Below, piece by piece: positions 48,525 to 55,913 of a stretch of 64,000 nt of DNA. The position numbers and the translations under genes are program-made. Source of the stretch: Candidatus Anammoxibacter sp. (GTDB lineage Bacteria; Planctomycetota; Brocadiia; Brocadiales; Anammoxibacteraceae); assembly GCA_021777105.1 (NCBI GenBank), contig JAIQZQ010000031.1, forward strand, positions 1-64,000, written 5' to 3'. Numbering within the stretch: position 1 is the first letter of the stretch; each line of letters opens with the position of its first letter. The notes under the pieces are model-generated. The model searched no databases and had not been told where the DNA came from. It saw only the letters and a list, made by a program, of their open reading frames with translations.

Positions 48525-48793
48525 AAGTAAAGTATCCCAAAAAGTTTTTAAAGCAACTGGCCAAAATCCCGCCATGTTTTCGTGAACAAATAGAAGAATT
48601 TGTTTTTAAACAGTTGCCGGCCGTAGCTTCAATCTCGGAAAGCGGCAATATAGAAAAACTTACAGGTTATAAGGGATTCTACAAAGTCCGTTTTGGCGTA
48701 TACCGTGTTGGAATAGAATCAAGAGATAATAATCGCGCTTTAATTATACGCACAGTGATGCATAGAAAAGATATATATAAGTTCTTTCCATAA
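48521..48793 (+). CDS. relE: RelE/ParE-family toxin
   Basis: 90 residues, full length. KYPKKFLKQLAKIPPCFREQ is the first helix, then IEKLTGYKGFYKVRFGVYRVGI and the C-terminal HRKDIYKFFP, all RelE family hallmarks including the R-x-G-x-Y-R core. It probably cleaves mRNA in the ribosomal A site. It is translationally coupled to the antitoxin. The open frame is intact, so this is a functional-looking pair. Confidence 0.9.
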   Translation: MKVKYPKKFLKQLAKIPPCFREQIEEFVFKQLPAVASISESGNIEKLTGYKGFYKVRFGVYRVGIESRDNNRALIIRTVMHRKDIYKFFP

Positions 48794-49124
48794 ATATTCC
48801 GGTCGCCAATTAAAATACACGACAAAAACCTTTAGTTTCTTATTTATACCTCCTCAAGAGCTCCCCTTGTTGGTTCAATAGCCTTAAACAAAGCCGTATC
48901 CGTTATCCGTCCACCAATTAACCGCCTTTAAAAGATGCGCTGCCGCAAAATTTTCCGCTTTTTGACCTTGATCGCCAACAAGGGATAAAGTTGCTTTGCC
49001 TACCAGCCCTGGGCCTATAAGGAATATCATTCGCCGGTCGAGCAGAATACGTTGACTTAATATTGTCCGGCATGTCCGTTTCATAACAATGTTATTATTA
49101 CAAAAAAAGGAATTTAGAACACGA
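48794..49124. other. intergenic, no supported gene
   Basis: A 66-codon minus-strand frame (48884-49084) is present but has no recognisable ribosome site or family. CCTTGTTGGTTCAATAGCC (48864-48882) is a repeat E fragment. Confidence 0.45.
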
Positions 49125-49186
49125 CCAATATACGATACATCGTAAATTGGTCGCGACTATTTTACGACGCATCGTATATTGGTCGA
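49125..49186. repeat. 62-bp inverted repeat with TACGAT/ATCGTA boxes
   Basis: GACCAATATACGATACATCG and its continuation TAAA pair with TTTACGACGCATCGTATATTGGTC read on the other side (24 bp, two mismatches, 14-nt loop). Each arm contains TACGAT and ATCGTA-like boxes, giving four such boxes and two GACCAAT ends. It could be an operator cluster or a small mobile-element remnant. Confidence 0.7.
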
Positions 49187-49432
49187 TGAAAAACGCAAAG
49201 ATAAGATAAGATAGAGTTTAGGGCATCGGGCAAAGACAGGGAATCGGTGTAGGCTTTATTGATTGACTAAACACAGAGTATTGTTAACGTCAAGTGTGGT
49301 TCAAATCTGAGACATTGAACCAATAAGTAAGAAGCGCAAAGAGCAAAAGCGAATGATGAATGCCGAATAACGAATTTCGAAGCAAAAAGCAGCCGGCCTT
49401 GCTCCGCATTCAGTAATCAGCATCCAGCATCG
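49187..49432. other. intergenic with repeat fragments
   Basis: GTGGTTCAAATCTGAGACAT at 49304-49323 is a repeat E variant. AAAAGCGAATGATGAATGCC follows, of the kind seen at 47990. No gene. Confidence 0.45.
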
Positions 49433-50689
49433 CTATACTCTTCGCGCTTTTATTTCGCGTATGGCTTTGACTCTTTCCAGTATTGCGGGGTGGGAGTAAT
49501 GGAAAGCGCTGTACCAGGGATGGGGGGTGAGGTTGGAGAGGTTTTGTTTTGTTAGTTTAAGCAGGGCGGCTTCCATGTGTTCTTTGCCGTTGGTTTGTTC
49601 AACGGCAAATTTGTCTGACGCGTATTCGTGTTTTCTGGACAGGGCCGCGAATATGGGGGTCAGGTAGAATGTGAATGATTTTGACATTATGAGAAACAGG
49701 GCCAATGCGGCGTGGTTTGTGGGCTCAAGATGGAAGGCGTTAAAAAGCGGCGGGTAGTTATATATGTTGCCGATCACAAACAGGCCGGCTAAAAGGCCGA
49801 TTGAGCCTATGCATATCATCTTCTTAATATGATGCAGTTTGTAGTGGCCTATCTCGTGGGCAAGCACGGCAATGGCCTGTTGTGTTGTCATCTCGTTTAT
49901 AAGCGTGTCAAAAAGAACAATGCGTCTGCTCTTGCCGATACCTGTGAAATAGGCGTTGGAATGGGTCGAGCGTTTTGAGCCGTCCATTCTGAATACGCCG
50001 GTAACTGAAAATTTGGCGGTTTTGCAAAAGTCTAAAATCGCGTCTTTCAGTTCGCAATCTTCAATGGGCTCGAATTTGTTAAACAGCGGGGCTATGAAAA
50101 TGGGGTATATTATTAGCATTATAAACTGAAACGCCATGATGAAGCAAAATGCCCACACCCACCATATTGTTCCGGTCGCCATCATAAACCATAGTATAAG
50201 GTAGAGGCATGGTATGCTTATAACGATTGAAATAATAGTCTCTTTTGCCTTGTCGGCAATGTAAAGGCGGGGTGTTGTTTTGTTAAACCCGTGTTTCTGC
50301 TCAAGGCGGAATGTTGATATCAGGTCAAGGGGCAATCCGATGAAAAACAGGATAACGCCCAGGCCAACCATAAAAACGATGCCGGTCCATATTTCGCCGA
50401 GGCCGTACGAGGCCGACCAATGCTCAAGCCATGCAAGTACGCCTCCAAATAGAAACAATATGGTGACTATGGTGTCCATTGTCATGCTCCATCGGCTGAG
50501 TTTTCCTTTATCAAAAGTGTAGGCGACTGATTTTTTATATGTTTCGTCGTCAATTGAGCCTTTAAAGAAGTCGGGCATGGAGTTGGAATGCTTTCTCAAA
50601 TAGCGGATATTTAGCTCGGCAAGGCCATAAGAGACGATTCGTTCTATTGTAAAAAAGAAGATAAAGAGCGATATTATGAATGTTTCCAT
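49433..50689 (-). CDS. M48-family membrane metalloprotease (Ste24/CAAX-protease-like)
   Basis: 418 residues. Several membrane segments (first at 2-20, others near 70-90, 100-120, 150-170 and 180-205) precede the zinc motif VLAHEIGHYKLHH, followed by a downstream Glu in RKHEYASDKFA. The N-terminal half matches the CAAX-protease (Ste24) N-terminal domain, unlike the shorter HtpX. In bacteria it probably degrades or clips membrane proteins in the inner membrane. Start ATG at 50689. The gene stands alone. Confidence 0.92.
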   Translation of the reverse strand: METFIISLFIFFFTIERIVSYGLAELNIRYLRKHSNSMPDFFKGSIDDETYKKSVAYTFDKGKLSRWSMTMDTIVTILFLFGGVLAWLEHWSASYGLGEIWTGIVFMVGLGVILFFIGLPLDLISTFRLEQKHGFNKTTPRLYIADKAKETIISIVISIPCLYLILWFMMATGTIWWVWAFCFIMAFQFIMLIIYPIFIAPLFNKFEPIEDCELKDAILDFCKTAKFSVTGVFRMDGSKRSTHSNAYFTGIGKSRRIVLFDTLINEMTTQQAIAVLAHEIGHYKLHHIKKMICIGSIGLLAGLFVIGNIYNYPPLFNAFHLEPTNHAALALFLIMSKSFTFYLTPIFAALSRKHEYASDKFAVEQTNGKEHMEAALLKLTKQNLSNLTPHPWYSAFHYSHPAILERVKAIREIKARRV

Positions 50690-50889
50690 GAGTTTTGATT
50701 TCAGGTTGCGGTAAAAAAAAGCGCAAATAGATATTTTGCGCTATGAGGCGAAAGATTGGTTTTGCCCGCGCTATTAATAAAACGGGCAGTGTTTACTGTT
50801 TAGCGCGGGCGGGTATTGCGATCTTTATAATTTTATTGTAACTATTCAGCGAATTTGCCATAAAGTATGCAAAGTTCTTTATTAGATGC

Positions 50890-51089
50890 AGTGACTAAAG
50901 TGATCTAAAGTTAAAAGTGAGCTAAAGTTTAGGTAAAAATTTTCAATTTTTGAATGTTTCTATTTTTCCCATACGATGATGATTGGCGCTATAGCAGACA
51001 AGCTGCGTAGCTTCCATATATAACATCCAAAAATCTTTGATTTTTACCGGAACTTTAGGAATTTTAGCTCACTTTAAACTTTAGTCACT
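50890..51089 (+). mobile_element. family A MITE-like element, complete (200 bp)
   Basis: Starts AGTGACTAAAGTGATC and ends CTTTAGTCACT. Arms of about 60 bp each are imperfect inverted copies including TCAATTTTTGA/TCTTTGATTTTTA-like inner ends. The centre differs from those of the copies at 10750 and 60778. Non-coding. Confidence 0.75.
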
Positions 51090-51162
51090 TTCTAACAATG
51101 TCACAATACACTTAAGAGAACGATTTCACACAGGGTTATAAATTACGCTGAATAGATACATT

Positions 51163-51351
51163 TTATTTCAGATTTAAAGCGTGCGCGGCTCCGTTCTTTT
51201 TGGTTATCCCTAGTCTGACCATGACTTTTTTATCAATAACAGGCGCCTTCACAGGCACAATCTCGCCTGTGAACTCTTTTAATATTTTGTTGCTTTCACC
51301 GATGTAATAATAACCTCTCCTTCTTGTTGTAATAACGCTGTTTCTATCCAT
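51163..51351 (-). CDS. small basic protein, unknown
   Basis: 62 residues from the ATG at 51351, which has an AAAGGAGGCG site 9 nt upstream; a longer frame to 51429 lacks one. It begins MDRNSVITTRRRGYYYIGES and ends MVRLGITKKNGAAHALNLK. The GYYYIGESNKILKEFTGEIV block suggests a small strand-rich domain. No family recognised. The strong ribosome site supports it as a real gene. Confidence 0.55.
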   Translation of the reverse strand: MDRNSVITTRRRGYYYIGESNKILKEFTGEIVPVKAPVIDKKVMVRLGITKKNGAAHALNLK

Positions 51352-51728
51352 AAATATCGCCTCCTTTTTTGATTTCAGGCAATAAAAGAGCTTTATTCTT
51401 AGAAAAAGAATAAACAGTGAACAATACAATACAAGACGTTTTTTTGTTGCAAATATACTATATGTTGATAATTATATCTTCATATTTGCTTATGTAAAGG
51501 CAAAAAATATAAAAATAGAGGCAATGGTTATTTAAGCAATAAAGACACGAAGGAAAGCAAAAAAACAAGGCAAGATGGAGGTGAAAATCTGAAATTGTTA
51601 GAATATTTTTCAGGATCGGGCGATAATAGCCTGAATAGCTTAAATTATAATAGGCCGGCGGTTTTGCCCCATTGGTGTTAGGTTAAGGGGGTAAATTTGA
51701 ATATCAAAACCAATACGTCAGCGCTTAA
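51352..51728. other. intergenic, no gene seen
   Basis: AT-rich, no supported gene. AGACACGAAGGAAAGCAAAA (51543-51562) is a low-complexity fragment of a kind seen in several gaps of the window. Confidence 0.45.
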
Positions 51729-51941
51729 ATCGCCCTTTCAGGGCTGGTTTCTTTTTTATTTTATACCTGGGGCTATGCCCCAGGCTATATTAAAGCCGCC
51801 CCGTTGGGGCTCAAAATTATGTTATTTATTATATGGCTTTTCAAAGTATAAGTTAGCCCTGAAAGGGCGGGTTTAATATAGCCCAGGGCAACGCCCTGGG
51901 TTTGAATATAATATGCAATATCAGCCCTGAAAGGGCGATTT
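51729..51941. repeat. composite GCCCTGAAAGGGCG palindrome block (family G)
   Basis: Contains CGCCCTTTCAGGGCTGG, CTGGGGCTATGCCCCAGG, GCCCCGTTGGGGC, AGCCCTGAAAGGGCGGG, GCCCAGGGCAACGCCCTGGG and CAGCCCTGAAAGGGCGATT. Each is a short hairpin, and the whole 213-bp block is roughly an inverted repeat of itself. Similar blocks are common between genes in many uncultured bacteria. Confidence 0.8.
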
Positions 51942-52141
51942 AATCATTTACAGGCTGCGAATATTTAAATTTTAACCTAGCGCCTATTGGTTTTACCCAT
52001 GGAAATAAAGTTAAAAATTGACGCGGTATTTGCTAAAATGTTTTGATAAATAAGCGCGGAGCAGCTTGTTTGCTTCGGCGGGAATTATCCTCGAAGGCGG
52101 CAATTGCCGGCCGTAAACCGGCCATATAGAAAAGGAAAAAT

Positions 52142-53104
52142 ATGGGTATTGTGGCAGGTATTGACGAAGCCGGCTATGGGCCGTTGCTTGGGCCGTTGTT
52201 GGTTGCCGGCGCGGTATTTGAAACGCCGGATGACTGTGGGGAGGATGTTGATTTATGGAAGGCTCTGGCGGATTGCGTTTCAAGCCGGGTATTGAAGGAC
52301 AAAAGCAAAATAGTTGTGACCGACAGCAAAAAGGTTTATTCAGCGGCAAAGGGTTTGGGAAGGCTTGAGGAGACTGCGCTTTCGTTTATGTTTTGCAAAA
52401 ATGAGGTTAAGGGCTTTAAAGAGCTGTTAGCCGGCTTTGCAGGCGGGGAAAATGGAGTTTTAGACGTTTACCCCTGGTATTGCGGGCAAGACATTGAGTT
52501 GCCGGTTGCGGCGGAAGTCGGGGATATTATACGGCATTCTGAAAATTTGACGAATAGTTTAAAAAATAGCGGCATAAACCTGCTAAATATATCGGCTGTT
52601 CCGGTTGCGACAAAGGAGTTTAATGACGAGGCGGCAAAGACCGGCAACAAAAGCGTTTTGCTGTTTAATAAATGCGCCGGCCTGCTGGTTGATATATGGA
52701 ACAGGCACGGGACGGCATCGCCAAAAGTTTACATAGACAAACATGGAGCAAGAAACAGGTATATGCATTTGTTGGCGCCTGTGTTTAAAGACGGTTTTAT
52801 AAGAATTCATGAAGAGGGCGACCTGGAATCGGTTTATGAGATAATTGGCGACGACAGGAGCATGTTTGTCTCTTTTATACAAGGGTCGGAGACAAAACAT
52901 CTGCCTATTGCGCTTGCTTCAATATGCTGTAAATATATAAGGGAGCTTTTTATGCGGTTGTTTAATCAATATTGGCTCGGACAAATGCCTGATTTAAAGC
53001 CCACGGCAGGCTACTATACTGACGCAATGAGGTTTTTAAATGATATTGAGGAAAAACGGGCATCTCTGGGCATTGAAAAGGGCCTTATGGTCAGGGCAAA
53101 ATAA
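52142..53104 (+). CDS. RNase HII-like protein (long form)
   Basis: 320 residues. GIVAGIDEAGYGPLLGPLLV at the N-terminus carries the first Asp-Glu of the RNase HII site, and TDSKKVYS is the matching D-S-K-K block. KVYIDKHGARNRY supplies a later Asp, and a further Lys/Arg-rich helix follows. Standard RNase HII is about 200 residues; the extra length lies in the middle and C-terminus. Such long forms with GYGPLLGPL occur in some PVC-type genomes. It probably cleaves RNA in RNA-DNA hybrids, but the activity is not certain. Start ATG after AAAGGAAAA. Confidence 0.72.
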   Translation: MGIVAGIDEAGYGPLLGPLLVAGAVFETPDDCGEDVDLWKALADCVSSRVLKDKSKIVVTDSKKVYSAAKGLGRLEETALSFMFCKNEVKGFKELLAGFAGGENGVLDVYPWYCGQDIELPVAAEVGDIIRHSENLTNSLKNSGINLLNISAVPVATKEFNDEAAKTGNKSVLLFNKCAGLLVDIWNRHGTASPKVYIDKHGARNRYMHLLAPVFKDGFIRIHEEGDLESVYEIIGDDRSMFVSFIQGSETKHLPIALASICCKYIRELFMRLFNQYWLGQMPDLKPTAGYYTDAMRFLNDIEEKRASLGIEKGLMVRAK

Positions 53105-53281
53105 CAATTTGGCTATTTTTGCCGTGATATTGATAAACATGAACATAAAATCATAAAATTACGCAAATTGTTGTTGCAGTTTTAACCGGCTTACGTTAAT
53201 ATTTTATTTAAGTAACTCCTTAATTCGCAACATATTGAGTAGAATTAGCTTATTGAACTTCGTTATATGGAGGGTTGGGTT

Positions 53282-53506
53282 TTGGAAAATAAAACGCTTA
53301 TTTTCGGGAAAGACGATTGCCCATATACATCCGACGCGCGGTCCGACTACAAGAGGCGCAATATTCCGTTTGATTACATAAACGTTGTGAGAGAAGAGGG
53401 AGCTTTGGAGAAGATGCTGAAATACTCCGGCGGGAAGAGGAGTGTGCCGGTTATTGTTGAGGAGGGGAAGGTTACTATAGGTTTTGGCGGCAGTTGAGGC
53501 GTCTGA
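53282..53506 (+). CDS. UXX-star selenoprotein, glutaredoxin-like (UGA read as selenocysteine)
   Basis: 74 residues. The in-frame TGA at 53495-53497 would encode Sec, followed by Gly, Val and the true TGA stop at 53504-53506, giving the C-terminal Sec-Gly-Val-stop that names the UXX-star family. The glutaredoxin-like start TLIFGKDDCPYTSDARSDYK has CPYT; VPVIVEEGKVTIGFGGS precedes Sec. I favour the TTG at 53282 because GGAGGG lies 7 bp upstream; an ATG at 53267 without a ribosome site would add 5 residues. A hairpin with the bacterial SECIS geometry follows the UGA. Read conventionally, the gene would stop at 53497. Probable role: thiol/selenol redox reaction, partner unknown. Confidence 0.85.
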
Positions 53507-53529
53507 ATTTTATAGACAGTTTGTCTATA
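53495..53529 (+). promoter_or_regulatory. bacterial SECIS-like hairpin
   Basis: After the UGA (53495-53497) the 8-bp stem TATAGACA (53511-53518) pairs with TGTCTATA (53522-53529), leaving loop GTT (53519-53521). The loop starts with G and begins 21 nt after the UGA, inside the spacing and loop-G rules described for bacterial SECIS elements that bind SelB. Confidence 0.72.
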
Positions 53530-53568
53530 CTGATTGAATATTTATTTAACAGGTTTGAAGTGAAATAC

Positions 53569-53594
53569 GCGGAGATTTTACATCTCCGCTTTTT
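53569..53594 (+). terminator. rho-independent terminator after the selenoprotein gene
   Basis: GCGGAGAT, loop TTTAC, ATCTCCGC, then TTTTT. The 8-bp perfect stem and T run lie 63 bp after the stop codon and separate this gene from asd. Confidence 0.85.
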
Positions 53595-53681
53595 AATAGG
53601 CCGTAGCCGTTAAAAATGTCTTTTGATTTTATGATTTAAACCGGCTTATTAAATAGCAATTTATAGCAGAAAGGGAAACAA

Positions 53682-54695
53682 ATGGGTGTAAACGTGGCTG
53701 TTGTCGGCGCCACCGGCGCTGTGGGCGAGGAGATATTAAAAATACTTGAAGAGCGAAATTTTCCAGTGGACGAGTTGAGATTATTGGCGTCAAAACGCTC
53801 CGCGGGCAATAAATTGAGTTTTAAGGGCAAGGAGTATGTTGTTGAGGAGCTTGTTAATGACTCGTTTAAAGGCATAAACATAGGGCTTTTCAGCGCCGGG
53901 GGAGATATAAGCAAAGAGTTTGCGCCTATTGCGGTTAAAGCAAACACAATTGTTGTTGACAATACGAGCGCTTTCAGGATGGATGTTAATGTGCCGCTTG
54001 TTGTGCCCGAGGTAAACAGCGATGATATTAAAAAGCATCAGGGTATAATTGCAAATCCAAACTGCTCTACAATACAAATGGTTCTGGCGTTGAAACCGAT
54101 ACATGACGAAGCGGTGGTTAAAAGGGTGGTAGTTTCAACTTATCAGGCCGTTTCAGGGGCGGGCCATAGAGCAATTCAAGAGCTTAAGAACGAGTCAAGA
54201 AGCATCCTTGAAAATGACGGTTCGTTTAAAAGAGACATCTTTCCGCATCAGATAGCTTTTAACGTATTGCCGCAGATTCCACAAAGCGACGCTTTTCTTG
54301 AGTCGGGATACACATCCGAAGAGATGAAGATGATTGAGGAGACTAAGAAGATTCTCGGAACCGATTCTATCAGGGTTACCGCCACTACCGTCAGGGTGCC
54401 GGTTGATCGCGGGCATAGCGAATCGGTAAACATAGAGACTGAGCGTAAAATAACCGCTGACAGGGCCAGGGAAATATTGTCTAAATTCCCGGGAATTACC
54501 GTTGTCGACGATCCGGCGGGGCAGAGATATCCTCTGGCAACCGACGCGGCCGGCAAAGACGACACTTTTGTCGGCAGGATTCGAGAGGACAACTCTATTG
54601 AAAACGGGCTTAACCTTTGGGTTGTCAGCGACAATTTGCGAAAAGGCGCGGCATTAAACGCAGTGCAAATTGCTGAAAAGTTAGTTAACGGTTAG
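53682..54695 (+). CDS. asd: aspartate-semialdehyde dehydrogenase
   Basis: 337 residues. VAVVGATGAVGEEILKIL is the NADP-binding motif, VDNTSAFRM and VPEVN are family blocks, and the catalytic Cys is C128 in ANPNCSTIQM. The catalytic His lies in RVPVDRGHSESV. It reduces aspartyl phosphate to aspartate semialdehyde, the branch point to lysine/diaminopimelate, threonine and methionine. Start ATG after an AGAAAGG site. It stands between the selenoprotein gene's terminator and truA. Confidence 0.96.
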   Translation: MGVNVAVVGATGAVGEEILKILEERNFPVDELRLLASKRSAGNKLSFKGKEYVVEELVNDSFKGINIGLFSAGGDISKEFAPIAVKANTIVVDNTSAFRMDVNVPLVVPEVNSDDIKKHQGIIANPNCSTIQMVLALKPIHDEAVVKRVVVSTYQAVSGAGHRAIQELKNESRSILENDGSFKRDIFPHQIAFNVLPQIPQSDAFLESGYTSEEMKMIEETKKILGTDSIRVTATTVRVPVDRGHSESVNIETERKITADRAREILSKFPGITVVDDPAGQRYPLATDAAGKDDTFVGRIREDNSIENGLNLWVVSDNLRKGAALNAVQIAEKLVNG

Positions 54696-54914
54696 AATTA
54701 GTTCACAAAAGGCAATTGCGCGAGTTGTATATTGCTTCTATTATTAATTATAATATGGGTTGTTTTCGCCGGGGAAAAGCCTTGTGTTGTATATACCCAG
54801 TTTTGGGCTTACCTGGGTAACTTCGGCGTTGACGACCCTTATATTATTGTTGTTTTGGCAAACAGTAGCCTTGTTTGCGCATAATTTTTTTATATTTTTC
54901 AGGCAGCGCTCTTT

Positions 54915-55652
54915 GTGCGTAACATAAAGCTATGTATAGAATATGACGGGACACGATATGCGGGATGGCAGCAGCAGGACGGTCAAATTAGTGTCCAGGA
55001 GACTTTAAAGAACGCAATTGAAAAAATTGTGCTTGAAAAAATAACCCTTCTCGGGGCGGGACGCACCGACGCCGGCGTGCATGCGTTGCGGCAGATTGCG
55101 AACTTCAAAACCTCGTCTCAAATACCCGCAAATCAGCTGCTGTTTGCGATTAATTCGCAACTCCCCAAAGACATAGCGATTATCGAAACCTCGGACGTTG
55201 ATGACAATTTCCACTCAAGGTATAGCGCAAAATGGAAGGTTTACCGTTACACTGTTTATAATTCAAAAGTGAGATCAGCGTTAAACAGGAATTTTGCATG
55301 CGCATATAATTTCCCTTTAAATCTGGATGAAATGCGAAAAGGGGCTGAATTATTAATAGGCGAGCATGATTTCAGCTCTTTTAAAACAGGGGCAATAAAA
55401 GGCGAGAACAACTCGAGATTTTTAAAAAGGCTTGAAATTGAGCGCAATGGCGAATACTTCTATTTTACTTTTGAGGGCAGCGGCTTTTTGCGCTATATGG
55501 TTAGGCGGGTTGTCGGAGCATTGTTGGAATTAGGCCGCGGTAAAATAACGCTTGAATATTTAAAAATAATAATTGACGCAAAAGACCCTAAAATCAGGGG
55601 AGGCTCTACCGCCCCGGCAATGGGCCTGTGTTTAATGGAAGTAAAGTATTGA
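54915..55652 (+). CDS. truA: tRNA pseudouridine(38-40) synthase
   Basis: 245 residues. The catalytic Asp is D52 in GAGRTDAGVHAL; YDGTRYAGWQQQ at the start and the C-terminal SGFLRYMVRRVVGALLELG are family blocks. It isomerises uridines 38-40 of the anticodon stem. The start is GTG. It lies 219 bp after asd, with no gene between, and is followed by a 260-bp gap before the WD40 protein. Confidence 0.95.
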   Translation: MRNIKLCIEYDGTRYAGWQQQDGQISVQETLKNAIEKIVLEKITLLGAGRTDAGVHALRQIANFKTSSQIPANQLLFAINSQLPKDIAIIETSDVDDNFHSRYSAKWKVYRYTVYNSKVRSALNRNFACAYNFPLNLDEMRKGAELLIGEHDFSSFKTGAIKGENNSRFLKRLEIERNGEYFYFTFEGSGFLRYMVRRVVGALLELGRGKITLEYLKIIIDAKDPKIRGGSTAPAMGLCLMEVKY

Positions 55653-55913
55653 CGCTTTTCAAATGCGCGCGCGTCCCGCAAACCGGCTGTTCTACGGCGA
55701 ATAAAAAAATTGAGCGCAAGAACGGTCGGCGTTGCTAAATAATAAAAAACAGTTATAATAAACGATCTGCTAAGTAAATTATAAAGCGGCATTTAGGAGC
55801 AAATTTAGCAGTTCTTTAAATAGAGCATAGGTGTGGCTGTGGTTTTGCCGCAAAATCGTAAATTTTTTTATGGCGATTTCTCAGATTTGAATTATTGAGA
55901 AAGATTTATTTTT

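Noticed and set aside
48884..49084. Minus-strand frame with a GPGLVGKATL stretch resembling a P-loop
   Set aside because: GKA replaces GK[ST], there is no ribosome site, no family match and it overlaps repeat-rich DNA; treated as a chance frame.
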